NCBI RefSeq assembly: GCF_011927635.1
Contig: NZ_JAATJB010000016.1
Span: forward strand, 1 to 64,000
Origin: Sphingomonas trueperi
GTDB taxonomy: Bacteria > Pseudomonadota > Alphaproteobacteria > Sphingomonadales > Sphingomonadaceae
Length of the DNA: 64,000 nt
Reading direction: 5' to 3'
Within the stretch, counting starts at the first letter, position 1, and each line of letters opens with the position of its first letter. The position numbers were made by a program, and so were the translations under genes. The notes beneath the pieces were generated by a model. It had not been told where the DNA came from, searched no databases, and was given only the letters and a program-made list of their open reading frames with translations. This document shows positions 1-8,480 of this stretch, piece by piece.

Positions 1-74
1 TCATCTGGGCGATGGCGGGCGAGAACCAGGATTATACCGACATGCAGGTGCTGGATATCTGCCAGCTGGCCTGA
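1..74 (+). CDS. kduI: 5-dehydro-4-deoxyuronate isomerase KduI, C-terminal end (partial)
   Basis: Only the last 23 codons are in the window. They read IWAMAGENQDYTDM and end in LCQLA-like residues before TGA. This resembles the KduI C-terminus of enterobacteria, which has the pattern FIWGMVGENQxxDDM. KduI isomerises 5-keto-4-deoxyuronate, the product of pectin or alginate lyases, to 3-deoxy-D-glycero-2,5-hexodiulosonate. The next gene is a clear kduD, the following pathway step, and this is the main support for such a short fragment. The rest of the gene lies upstream of the window. Confidence 0.75.
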   Translation, partial: IWAMAGENQDYTDMQVLDICQLA

Positions 75-83
75 CCCCTTAAC

Positions 84-195
84 TCCCCCTCCCGCGCGCG
101 GGAGGGGGCTGGGGGGTGGGCCCCCGGCCTTCGCGCGCGATGCAATCCTTGGATAGCGGGGGCCCACCCCCCGACCCCCTCCCGCAGGGGGAGAG
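84..195. repeat. GC-rich intergenic inverted repeat between kduI and kduD
   Basis: Arms at 100-126 and 157-183 are inverted copies of each other, 27 bases long with a two-base CT/TC swap. Each has its own short internal palindrome at the outer side (about 84-109 and 174-195). The structure looks like the dispersed palindromic intergenic repeats (C/G runs with a GGGTGGGC core) common in sphingomonad genomes. It may stabilise or attenuate the kduI-kduD message. No coding function is visible. Confidence 0.6.
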
Positions 196-204
196 GGACA
201 TGCC

Positions 205-960
205 ATGACCAACCCCTTCGATCTCAGCGGCCGAGTGGCCGTCGTCACCGGCGCGAACACCGGCATCGGGCAGGCGATTGCCGTCGCGCTGGCGGCGGCG
301 GGAGCGGATGTCGCCTGTGTCGGCCGCACCCCTGCCGAGGAAACGGTAGCCAAGATCGTCGCGCTCGGCCGCCGGGCGCAGATCGTCTCCGCCGACCTGT
401 CGACGATCGCGCCAATAGGGCAGGTGGTCGACGAGACACTCTCGCGGCTCGGGCGGCTGGATATCCTGGTCAACAATGCGGGCATCATCCGCCGCGCCGA
501 CGCCGTTGATTTCACCGAGGCGGACTGGGATGCGGTGATCGACACCAATCTCAAATCGGTGTTTTTCCTCAGCCAGGCAGCGGGGCGGCACATGATCGCG
601 CAAGGCAAGGGGCGGATCATCAACATCGCGTCGATGCTCACCTTCCAGGGCGGCATCCGGGTGCCGAGCTATACCGCGTCCAAGGCGGGAGTCGGTGGGC
701 TCACCAAGCTGCTTGCCAATGAATGGGCGCGACACGGGGTAACGGTCAACGCGATCGCACCGGGCTATATCGCTACCAACAACACCGCCGCGCTGCAGGC
801 GGATGCGGCGCGCAACACCGCGATCCTCGACCGGATACCGGCGGCGCGTTGGGGGGCGCCGGAAGATCTCGGCGGCGCTGCGGTGTTCCTTGCCTCCGAT
901 GCGGCGGCCTATGTGCAGGGGCATATCCTTGCGGTTGACGGCGGATGGCTCGCGCGGTGA
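205..960 (+). CDS. kduD: 2-dehydro-3-deoxy-D-gluconate 5-dehydrogenase KduD
   Basis: A short-chain dehydrogenase of 251 residues, the normal length for KduD. It reduces the KduI product to 2-keto-3-deoxygluconate in the cytoplasm using NAD(P)H, feeding KDG kinase and aldolase. Visible motifs are the Rossmann TGANTGIG (15-22), NNAG (90-93), catalytic Ser143, and Tyr156/Lys160 in YTASK. Long stretches such as INIASM, FQGGIRVPSYTASK, NAIAPGYxATNNT, ILDRIPAxRWG and the C-terminal AVDGGWLAR are typical of enterobacterial KduD, so the assignment is specific within the SDR family. The start ATG sits about 10 bases after an AGGGGGAGAGGG stretch that also belongs to the intergenic repeat. The stop overlaps the start of the downstream esterase. 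Confidence 0.95.
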   Translation: MTNPFDLSGRVAVVTGANTGIGQAIAVALAAAGADVACVGRTPAEETVAKIVALGRRAQIVSADLSTIAPIGQVVDETLSRLGRLDILVNNAGIIRRADAVDFTEADWDAVIDTNLKSVFFLSQAAGRHMIAQGKGRIINIASMLTFQGGIRVPSYTASKAGVGGLTKLLANEWARHGVTVNAIAPGYIATNNTAALQADAARNTAILDRIPAARWGAPEDLGGAAVFLASDAAAYVQGHILAVDGGWLAR

Positions 961-2510
961 GCCAGGGCTGGACGCGGCGCGGCGCGCTCGGGGCGGGGGC
1001 GGCGCTGGTCGCCGCGGCGGCCGCGCGCGCAGCCCCGGACGGTGTGGTCCGCACTGCCGCGGGCGACTTCGTCGGTACCGGCTCCAGCGGGGTGCGAGCG
1101 TTTCGCGGCATCCGATATGGCACCGCCCCGCGCTTTCGCGCGCCTGTCGCCTTCGCCGCTCCGGGGCAGACGATCGCTGCCGACAAGTTCGGCCCGGTCT
1201 GCCCGCAGCGCGGTCCTTATGGCCCGCAGGACGAAGACTGCCTCTATCTCAACATCTGGACCACCGAAGCGGACAGTCGGGCGCGCAAGCCGGTGATGCT
1301 GTACGTCCATGGCGGCGCCTATTCGAACGGCAGCGTCACCGATCCGCTCAACGACGGCGAGGCGCTGGCCGCGCGGGGCGACGTGGTGGTGGTCACCGTC
1401 AACCACCGGCTCAATGCGCTCGGCTATCTCTATCTTGCGCGGCTAGATCCGCGCTTTCCCGATAGCGGCAATGCGGGGCAGCTGGACCTGATCCTGGCGC
1501 TGCGCTGGGTGCGCGCCAACATCGCCGCGTTCGGCGGCGACCCGCAGCGGGTGATGGTGTTCGGCCAGTCCGGGGGCGGGGCCAAGATCGCGACGATGCT
1601 GGGCATGCCGGCCGCGCAGGGGCTGTTCCACCGCGCCGCGACGATGAGCGGCCAGCAGGTGACCGCCTCGGGCCCGCTCAACGCCACCGCACGGGCGCGC
1701 GCCTATCTGGCAGGGCTGAAGCTTTCGGAGCGGGACCTTTCCCCGCTGCTCGACCTGCCGGTGGCGCGGCTCGTGGAGGGGCTGGACACCACGGACCCGA
1801 TCCTGGGCGGCGGCCTGTATTTCGGACCGGTGCTCGACATGAAGTGGCTCACGCGTCATCCGTTCTGGCCGGACGCCAATCCTTTGGGCAACGCCATCCC
1901 GATGATCCTGGGCAATGTCCGCGACGAAACCAGGGCGTTCCTTTCGCCGGATTCGGAGAAGGTGCGCGGCCTCGACTGGGACAATCTCGCCGCGCGCATG
2001 GCGCCCGAGCTGAAGATCGACATCCTACCCGAATGGGTGGTGGCGCAATATCGCGCGCATTTTCCGGACTGGTCGCCCACCGAGATATTCTATGCCGCCA
2101 CCACCGCGGGCCGCAGCTGGCGCGGCCAGGTGATCGAGGCCGAGGCGCGAGCCGCCGCTGGTGCGCCTACCTTCGTCTACCAGGTCGACTTCACCTCGCG
2201 CACCGATCCGCGGCGCGGCGCCTTCCACACGATGGACATTCCGCTGGTGTTCGGGACCCTCGCCGCAAAGGGCTCGCAAACCGGCACGGCGGCCGACGCG
2301 CGGGCGGCCAGTGCGGCGATGCAGGAACGCTTCGTCGCCTTCGCCCGGGCCGGCGATCCCAATGCTGCGGGCATGCCGCGCTGGCCACGCTACGACCTCG
2401 CAACCCGCGCGACGATGATGTTCGACACGCACAGCCATATCGAGAACGATCCGCGTCGCTGGCAGCGCGAGCTGTTCGCGCGCGTCCCCTATATCCAGCC
2501 GGGTACCTGA
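945..2510 (+). CDS. type B carboxylesterase (para-nitrobenzyl esterase family), exported
   Basis: An alpha/beta hydrolase of 521 residues. The N-terminus has a twin-arginine-like signal (TRRGALGAG, then an Ala-rich stretch to about residue 29), so it probably acts in the periplasm. Carboxylesterase-family marks are EDCLYLNIW, the oxyanion-hole HGGAY, the conserved VNHRLNALGYL, the nucleophile elbow GQSGGG (Ser209), and a late catalytic-His region FHTMDIPLVFG. The ATG lies inside the last codons of kduD (16-base overlap), indicating translational coupling. In this pectin/uronate context it may remove acyl esters from plant polysaccharide fragments, but the substrate cannot be read from the sequence. 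An alternative in-frame start slightly downstream is possible because no strong ribosome site is visible. Confidence 0.85.
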   Translation: MARAVSQGWTRRGALGAGAALVAAAAARAAPDGVVRTAAGDFVGTGSSGVRAFRGIRYGTAPRFRAPVAFAAPGQTIAADKFGPVCPQRGPYGPQDEDCLYLNIWTTEADSRARKPVMLYVHGGAYSNGSVTDPLNDGEALAARGDVVVVTVNHRLNALGYLYLARLDPRFPDSGNAGQLDLILALRWVRANIAAFGGDPQRVMVFGQSGGGAKIATMLGMPAAQGLFHRAATMSGQQVTASGPLNATARARAYLAGLKLSERDLSPLLDLPVARLVEGLDTTDPILGGGLYFGPVLDMKWLTRHPFWPDANPLGNAIPMILGNVRDETRAFLSPDSEKVRGLDWDNLAARMAPELKIDILPEWVVAQYRAHFPDWSPTEIFYAATTAGRSWRGQVIEAEARAAAGAPTFVYQVDFTSRTDPRRGAFHTMDIPLVFGTLAAKGSQTGTAADARAASAAMQERFVAFARAGDPNAAGMPRWPRYDLATRATMMFDTHSHIENDPRRWQRELFARVPYIQPGT

Positions 2511-2641
2511 CCGGCGACCAAAGGCGGGAACGCCCGGACGGCTGACCGCATCGCGGGCGCGTGCCCGCGGTGCGATCCGGCGTGTTCACAACGCTCCGGT
2601 CGGCGACGAAAAACACTGCATCCGCCACGCGAAACGCCTGT

Positions 2642-2656
2642 TGACACCGGTTACCA
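2642..2656 (+). promoter_or_regulatory. LacI-type operator overlapping a -35 element
   Basis: The sequence TGACACCGGTTACCA is an imperfect dyad around a central CCGG, the shape of LacI-family operators in proteobacterial sugar regulons. It overlaps a perfect -35 hexamer TTGACA at 2641-2646; the best -10 at 17-base spacing (about 2664-2669) is poor. It lies in the 323-base gap between the esterase and the receptor. No coding frame of note is seen in the rest of that gap. It suggests sugar-controlled expression of the receptor unit. Confidence 0.5.
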
Positions 2657-2833
2657 TCGCGCGCAGAAAAGGCACGGGAACAGCGGGCGAAGACCCGTGG
2701 ACCCCGGGGAGGATCGAACAGACGCGCGGACATCGCGTGCAGGACCCTTCCCACGGATCGGACGACGGCAGCGTGCAGGCGCGCGCAGCCGCTTTCAGAA
2801 CGGACTGTCCCGCGGGGACGAAGGGAGAGAGAG

Positions 2834-5734
2834 ATGGCTGAGGGGTTCTCGGTGCCGGGACAGGCACGCATGCAGCACTTGCGGGGCGTTTCGGCAGGCG
2901 CACTGATCCTGGCGCTGGCCGCGCCGCTGGCGGCCGCGGCGCAGGTGGCGTCGGATGGCTCGCAGACGGTGCCGTCGACCGGAATCGACGCCGGGCAGGC
3001 GGAAAATCAGGAAATCATCGTCACCGGCTTTCGCCGCTCGCTCGATGCGGCGCTGAACGTCAAACGCGATTCGGTGGCGGCGGTCGATGCGATCGTGGCG
3101 GAAGACATTGCCAAGTTCCCCGACCAGAATCTGGCGGAATCGCTGCAGCGCATCCCGGGCATCTCGATCCAGCGCGATGCGGGCGAGGGCAGGGCGATCA
3201 CCGTGCGCGGTCTCGGCGCGCAGTTCACCCGGGTTCGCGTCAACGGCATGGAGACGGTGGCGACCTCGACCGACGGCGCCAGCGCGAACCGCGATCGCGC
3301 CTTCGATTTCAACGTGTTCGCCTCCGAGCTGTTCACCTCGATCGTCGTCCACAAGACCGCGGAGGCGTCGCTGGACGAGGGCTCGCTCGGCGCCGTGGTC
3401 GACCTCAACACCGGCAATCCATTGGCGGGCAAGACCGGCCTCACCGCGGTTGGTTCGGCGCAGGCCAGCTACAATGATCTCTCCAAGAATGTGCGGCCGC
3501 GGCTTGCCGGCCTGCTCTCCTGGAAGAACGCCGCCGGCACCTTCGGCGCGTCGGTTTCGGCGGCGTACAGCAAGACCAACAATCTCGAGCTGGGCAACAA
3601 CACGGTGCGCTGGGCGCAGGCGCGCTTCGACTCGGTGAACGGTACGCCCTGCTTCTACAACAGCGCGACCGGCACGACGCCGGTGCGCAACAGCGGCGGC
3701 ACCTATCGCTCCAGCGCGGCGTGCAACGAGGCGGCGCTGGCCTTCCACCCGCGCATCCCGCGCTATGGCGAGGTGGGGCACGATCGCGAGCGGCTGGGCA
3801 TCACCGGCAGTGTCCAGTTCGCGCCGACGGACCGCACCAAGATCTCGATCGACGGGCTCTATTCGCGCTTCAAGGAGACGCGCGAGGAGAAATGGGGCGA
3901 GGTGCTGCTGCGCTCGAACGAGCGCTCGATCGACCTGCTCAACCCGACCTATGACACCAAGGGCAACATGGTGTCGGCCACGCTCAACGACGCCTGGGTC
4001 CGCACCGAGCATTATCTGCGCAAGTCGCAGACGGAATTCTATCAGATCGGCGGCAGCTGGGACCAGGACGTCACCGACACGCTCCGCTTCACCCTGCTCG
4101 GCGGCATTTCGAAATCGGATGCGAGCATCCCGGTCGAGACCACCTTCGTCTTCGACAACCGCACCGCGCAGAACTACAGCTACGACTATTCCAACATGTG
4201 GCAGCCGAAGCTGACCTTCGGCACCAGCGTGACCGATCCGGCGAACTTCCAGCTGGCCGAGATCCGCGATCGCCCCTCGAACGTCACCAACAAGTTCCGC
4301 ACCGCGCAATTGCGCACCGAATGGGACGTGACCGACGGGTTTCAGGTCAAGGCAGGCGGTGTCTATCGCCGCTTCTCCTTCGACTCCGTCGCCTATACCC
4401 GCGATGCCGTGGTGTGCCCGACCAAAGCCGCCGCCGCGCGCGACGCGGTGCTGGGCAACGTGACCTGCTCGGCATCGAGCCAGGTCTTCGCGCCGGGCGC
4501 CATCTATGGCTTCCCGGTAGCGGGGCTGGGCGAGACGTTCAACCTCGGCAATGCCGGCCAGCCGTCCGGCACGACCAGCACCTTCCTCATCCCCAATATC
4601 GACGCCTCGGCGAAGTATACCGGCCTCTACGATCGCCCGCTGGCGATCGATCCGGGCAACATCCGCAACGTGGTCGAGGCTGCAAAGGGCGGCTATCTCG
4701 AATTCGATGTGAAGGGCGATCTGTTCGGGCTTCGCTACGCCGCCAATGCCGGCATGCGCTACGTGCGAACCGACCAGACCTCCACCGGTCTCAACAACGG
4801 CGTGGCGGTCACGGTGCGGCGCAACTATGACGACTGGCTGCCGGCGATCAACGTTGCGCTGTTCCCGACCGAGCAGGTGATCCTGCGCGGCGCCGTTTCC
4901 AAGGTGATGACCCGGCCGACGCTCGGCAATCTCACTCCCGGCGGCTCGGTCGACGGCTTCAACTATCGCATCAACTTCGGCAACCCGCAGCTCGATCCGT
5001 TCCGCGCGACCTCCTATGACATCGCCGCCGAATGGTATTTCGCGCCGCAATCGATCGTCTCGGTCGCGCTGTTCAAGAAGAATGTGGAGAGCTTCCCCGT
5101 TTCGGTGACCACCTCGGGCAGCTACGCTTCGACCGGCCTGCCGCTGTCGATCATCCCGCCAAGCTCGCCTGCAGCGTCGAACCCAGAGGGGCAGATCTGG
5201 CAGATCAGCACGATCACCAACGGGACCGGCGCGTCGCTGAAGGGCATGGAAGTCTCGTTCCAGACCGCCTTCCGCTTCCTGCCGGGCTTCCTCAAGAATT
5301 TCGGCATGATCGCCAACGCGACCTTCATCGATTCGGATGCGGCATATACGCAGAGCGGGCCGGCGATCGCACCCGGCGGCGCGCTGGTCGCGGTAACGCG
5401 GACCGAGACGCTCTACGGGCTGTCGAAGCGCGCCTATAACGGCACGCTTTACTATGAGGACCAGAAGTTCAGCGCGCGCGGTTCGGTGAGCTATCGCGGG
5501 CCGTATATCGATGGCGGCTCCGGCACCGGCAACATCTTCGAGGGGTATAACTCGTCGCTCAACGTCGATGCCTCGATCCGCTACAAGATCACGCCGAACG
5601 TCGAGGTGTCGCTGGAAGGCACGAACCTCACCGACGACTATCGCGATCGCTACACCGATCTCGATGCCAACCGGAACTATGAATATAACCACTTCGGTCG
5701 CACGATCCTGATCGGTGCGCGCTTTAAGATGTGA
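2834..5734 (+). CDS. TonB-dependent receptor (Xanthomonas/Caulobacter carbohydrate type)
   Basis: An outer-membrane receptor of 966 residues. A signal peptide (hydrophobic residues about 20-36, ending AAAAQ) is followed by a TonB-box-like stretch EIIVTGFRRS, then a plug with SVAAVDAIVAEDIAKFPDQNLAESLQR and ITVRGLGAQFTRVRVNGM, all typical of the TIGR01782 receptors that import oligosaccharides. The C-terminal strands carry the usual FGRTILIGARF ending with one extra Met. The ATG follows GGGAGAGAGAG; a second ATG 36 bases later is possible. The position behind kduD and an esterase, and ahead of an acetylesterase-like hydrolase and GH43, suggests import of acylated plant cell-wall oligosaccharides. 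The substrate is inferred. Confidence 0.9.
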   Translation: MAEGFSVPGQARMQHLRGVSAGALILALAAPLAAAAQVASDGSQTVPSTGIDAGQAENQEIIVTGFRRSLDAALNVKRDSVAAVDAIVAEDIAKFPDQNLAESLQRIPGISIQRDAGEGRAITVRGLGAQFTRVRVNGMETVATSTDGASANRDRAFDFNVFASELFTSIVVHKTAEASLDEGSLGAVVDLNTGNPLAGKTGLTAVGSAQASYNDLSKNVRPRLAGLLSWKNAAGTFGASVSAAYSKTNNLELGNNTVRWAQARFDSVNGTPCFYNSATGTTPVRNSGGTYRSSAACNEAALAFHPRIPRYGEVGHDRERLGITGSVQFAPTDRTKISIDGLYSRFKETREEKWGEVLLRSNERSIDLLNPTYDTKGNMVSATLNDAWVRTEHYLRKSQTEFYQIGGSWDQDVTDTLRFTLLGGISKSDASIPVETTFVFDNRTAQNYSYDYSNMWQPKLTFGTSVTDPANFQLAEIRDRPSNVTNKFRTAQLRTEWDVTDGFQVKAGGVYRRFSFDSVAYTRDAVVCPTKAAAARDAVLGNVTCSASSQVFAPGAIYGFPVAGLGETFNLGNAGQPSGTTSTFLIPNIDASAKYTGLYDRPLAIDPGNIRNVVEAAKGGYLEFDVKGDLFGLRYAANAGMRYVRTDQTSTGLNNGVAVTVRRNYDDWLPAINVALFPTEQVILRGAVSKVMTRPTLGNLTPGGSVDGFNYRINFGNPQLDPFRATSYDIAAEWYFAPQSIVSVALFKKNVESFPVSVTTSGSYASTGLPLSIIPPSSPAASNPEGQIWQISTITNGTGASLKGMEVSFQTAFRFLPGFLKNFGMIANATFIDSDAAYTQSGPAIAPGGALVAVTRTETLYGLSKRAYNGTLYYEDQKFSARGSVSYRGPYIDGGSGTGNIFEGYNSSLNVDASIRYKITPNVEVSLEGTNLTDDYRDRYTDLDANRNYEYNHFGRTILIGARFKM

Positions 5735-5757
5735 GCAGCGCGAAAGGGGAGGAGGCG

Positions 5758-6753
5758 ATGGGTATCGATCGCAGACGGGCGCTGCTCGGAACGCTCGCCC
5801 TCGGCATCGGCGGGGCCGCTGCAGCGCAGACCTCGCCGCCTGCGGTGGCCGGCCAGCGGGTGCCGGGTCGCCCCGACCCGCGCGAGACGATCGACCTTTG
5901 GCCGGACGGTGCGCCGGGACTTCCCGCCGCGCCGCCGGTCGAGACGGTCGACGAGCGGAGCAAGGATCTGCAGCTTGCCGACCGTGCCGTCCATGGGGTC
6001 ACCCACCCGAGGCTCGTCGTGTTCCGGCCGGAGCGGCCCAACGGTACGGCGGTGCTCATCTTTCCCGGCGGCGGCTATCGCTGGGTGGTGGTCGACAAGG
6101 AAGGCTATGAGACGGGCCGCTGGCTGGCGGCGCGCGGCTATACCGCCTTCGTCTTGTTCTACCGGCTGCCGGGCGAGGGCTGGGGCGCGGGCCCGGACGT
6201 GGCGCTTTCGGATGCGCAGCGGGCGATACGGGTGCTCCGATCGCGCGCCGGGCAATATGGCATCCGGCCCAACAGGATGGTCGCGATGGGCTTCTCGGCG
6301 GGCGGTCATCTTTGCGGCGATCTCGCGACCCGCTTCGATGCCCCCACCTATGCCGCGATCGATGCGGCGGACCGCCTCTCTGCGCGCCCCGACGGCGCGG
6401 CGCTGCTCTATGCGGTCCAGTCGATGACGCTGCCGACAGCGCACCCGGGTTCGCGCATGCAACTGCTGGGTGCGCATGCCGACCGGGCGCTGGAACGCGC
6501 CCACAGCCCCGCATGGAACGTCACGGCGCGGACGCCGCCCTGCTTCCTGCTCCATGCCGAGGACGATGCGAGCGTGCCGGTGGAAAACACGCTGGAGATG
6601 CGCGCGGCGTTGCGGACGGCCGGCGTGCTCGCCGAGACGCACCTGTTCCCCGAGGGCGGGCATGGCTTCGGGCTCCGCCTGGCCGCCGGAAAGCCCGTGG
6701 CCGTCTGGCCCGAGCTGTTCCGGCGCTGGGCCGAGGCGCGCGGGCTCGCGTGA
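5758..6753 (+). CDS. exported alpha/beta hydrolase, acetylxylan-esterase-like
   Basis: A 331-residue alpha/beta hydrolase. RRRALLG followed by a hydrophobic segment looks like a twin-arginine signal. The fold marks are the oxyanion-hole FPGGGY (102-107), nucleophile GFSAGG with Ser180, acid in HAEDD (Asp270), and His302 in EGGHGFG, giving a full Ser-Asp-His triad. This is the BD-FAE/endo-1,4-beta-xylanase-associated esterase type found in glycan loci. The chosen ATG has a strong GGGGAGGAGG ribosome site 4-13 bases upstream; a GTG 27 bases earlier would overlap the receptor gene. It probably deacetylates oligosaccharides after entry through the upstream receptor; the exact ester is unknown. 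Confidence 0.8.
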   Translation: MGIDRRRALLGTLALGIGGAAAAQTSPPAVAGQRVPGRPDPRETIDLWPDGAPGLPAAPPVETVDERSKDLQLADRAVHGVTHPRLVVFRPERPNGTAVLIFPGGGYRWVVVDKEGYETGRWLAARGYTAFVLFYRLPGEGWGAGPDVALSDAQRAIRVLRSRAGQYGIRPNRMVAMGFSAGGHLCGDLATRFDAPTYAAIDAADRLSARPDGAALLYAVQSMTLPTAHPGSRMQLLGAHADRALERAHSPAWNVTARTPPCFLLHAEDDASVPVENTLEMRAALRTAGVLAETHLFPEGGHGFGLRLAAGKPVAVWPELFRRWAEARGLA

Positions 6754-8351
6754 TGCGGATCGGCCGACGAGATTTGCTGGCGGGCGCGGTGGCCGGGGCG
6801 GGGGCGCCCGCGCTCGCGCGAGCGGCTGGCCCCGAACGCGACTCGCCATGGGCATGCGGCTTCGACGGTCAGCGCAAGCCCGATCTGGGCGACGGGCGCT
6901 TCCTCAACCCGCTGCTCGCCGGCGATCATCCCGATCCTGCCATCCTGAAGGACGGCGCCGACTATTACATGACCTTTTCCAGCTTCGACAGCTATCCGGG
7001 GCTGACGATCTGGCACAGCCGCGATCTGGTGAACTGGCAGCCGCGTGCGTCCGCGCTCACCCGGAACATAGGCTCGGTATGGGCAGTCAGCCTCGAGAAG
7101 CATGGCGGCCGCTATTTCCTCTACGTGCCGGTCAAAGCCTCACCCAACACGATCTACGTGCTCTGGGCCGACCATATCGACGGCCCGTGGAGCGACCCGA
7201 TCGACCTCGGGCTGCACGCGCATATCGATCCGTGCCATGCGGTCGGCGAGGATGGGTCACGCTGGCTGTTCCTGTCTGGCGGCGATCGCGTGCGACTGGC
7301 GGCGGACGGGCTGTCGGTCGCCGGCCCGGTCGAGCATGTCTATGATCCCTGGCGCTATCCCGAGGAATGGGACGTCGAGAGCTTCTCGCCCGAAGGCCCC
7401 AAGATCGTGCGCCGGGGCGGCTGGTTCTACATGATCACGGCGGTTGGCGGCACCGCAGGACCACCCACCGGGCACATGGTGATCGTCGCCCGCGCCCGAT
7501 CGATCCACGGGCCTTGGGAGAATGATCCCGGCAATCCTGTCGTACGCACCCGCGACGAGACGGAGCGCTGGTGGTGCCGCGGCCATGCCAGTCTTGTCGA
7601 GGCGCCGGACGGATCCTGGTGGTCGGTCTATCACGGCTATGAGAACGGCTTCTGGACGCTCGGGCGGCAGGCGCTGCTCGATCCCGTCCGCTGGACCGCC
7701 GATGGCTGGTTCCGCATGACCGGCGGCGACCTTTCCGCCCCCATCGCCAAGCCTCGCGGTGGGAGCGCGGTACCCCATGGGCAACCGCTTTCCGACCGCT
7801 TCGAGACATTGGCGTTGGGGCGGAAATGGAACTTCTTCCGGCCGGCGGCAGACGAGGCCGATCGCGTGCGTGTCTCCGGCGGCGTTCTCGAACTCGCCGG
7901 CCGCGGCAGCGCGCCCCGGGACTCCGCGCCGTTGCTGCTCACTGCGGGGGATCAGGCGTACCAGTTCGAATGCACGATCGAGATCGATGCGGGCGCCACC
8001 GCCGGACTGCTGCTGTTCTATGACGATCGGCTCTATTGCGGGCTGGGCTTCGACGCGGAACGGTTCGTCACGCATCAATATGGGGCGGAGCGCGGTCGTC
8101 CGCCCAACCCGCATGGCCGCATGTTGCGGATGCGGGTCGTGAACCGCCGTCACATCGTCTCGCTCTGGACGCGCGGCGAGGAAGGGCAAGGCTGGCGGCG
8201 CTTCGATCGCGGCATGGAGGTGTCCGGCTATCATCACAATGTGCGCGGCGGCTTCCTGATGCTGCGCCCGGGTTTATATTGCGCCGGCTCGGGACGCGCG
8301 CGCTTTCGGGACTTTCGCTTCGAGGCGCTGCTGGATGTGCCTGAGCATTAG
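6753..8351 (+). CDS. glycoside hydrolase family 43 with C-terminal beta-sandwich domain
   Basis: A 532-residue exported glycosidase starting at an ATG that overlaps the upstream TGA (TGATG), so translation is coupled. RRDLLAG plus an Ala-rich stretch resembles a twin-arginine signal. The five-bladed propeller (about 45-330) shows the GH43 opening GDHPDPAI with catalytic-base Asp61, a second acidic residue in HIDPCH (Asp159) and the general-acid Glu214 in SPEGPKI. A C-terminal region of about 190 residues resembles the GH43 C2 beta-sandwich of beta-xylosidases. GH43 enzymes cleave beta-xylosides or alpha-arabinofuranosides; which one cannot be told here. It is the last gene of the + strand unit. 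Confidence 0.88.
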   Translation: MRIGRRDLLAGAVAGAGAPALARAAGPERDSPWACGFDGQRKPDLGDGRFLNPLLAGDHPDPAILKDGADYYMTFSSFDSYPGLTIWHSRDLVNWQPRASALTRNIGSVWAVSLEKHGGRYFLYVPVKASPNTIYVLWADHIDGPWSDPIDLGLHAHIDPCHAVGEDGSRWLFLSGGDRVRLAADGLSVAGPVEHVYDPWRYPEEWDVESFSPEGPKIVRRGGWFYMITAVGGTAGPPTGHMVIVARARSIHGPWENDPGNPVVRTRDETERWWCRGHASLVEAPDGSWWSVYHGYENGFWTLGRQALLDPVRWTADGWFRMTGGDLSAPIAKPRGGSAVPHGQPLSDRFETLALGRKWNFFRPAADEADRVRVSGGVLELAGRGSAPRDSAPLLLTAGDQAYQFECTIEIDAGATAGLLLFYDDRLYCGLGFDAERFVTHQYGAERGRPPNPHGRMLRMRVVNRRHIVSLWTRGEEGQGWRRFDRGMEVSGYHHNVRGGFLMLRPGLYCAGSGRARFRDFRFEALLDVPEH

Positions 8352-8383
8352 AGCAGGATGACGTGATGTTAACCCGCCGTGAC

Positions 8384-8407
8384 GGGCCCGCCGCTTCGCG
8401 GTGGCCC
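8384..8407. terminator. hairpin between convergent genes
   Basis: GGGCCCGCCGC, a TTC loop and GCGGTGGCCC form a strong stem with one bulge and one G-T pair. It lies 33 bases after the GH43 stop and about 70 bases from the stop of the convergent DUF1080 gene. No T-run follows, so intrinsic termination is only probable. Confidence 0.45.
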
Positions 8408-8480
8408 TGCGCCGTCCGCGGCGATCGGAGGATCCGTCCCCAGCCTGTGCCTCTCCGTGGAGCGGCACGATCTCGCTTGC

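Noticed and set aside
2795-5692. Very long - strand open frame opposite the receptor gene
   Set aside because: Arg/Asp/Val-rich composition without motifs, fully antisense to a TonB receptor with clear signal, plug and barrel; a GC-rich codon-usage shadow.
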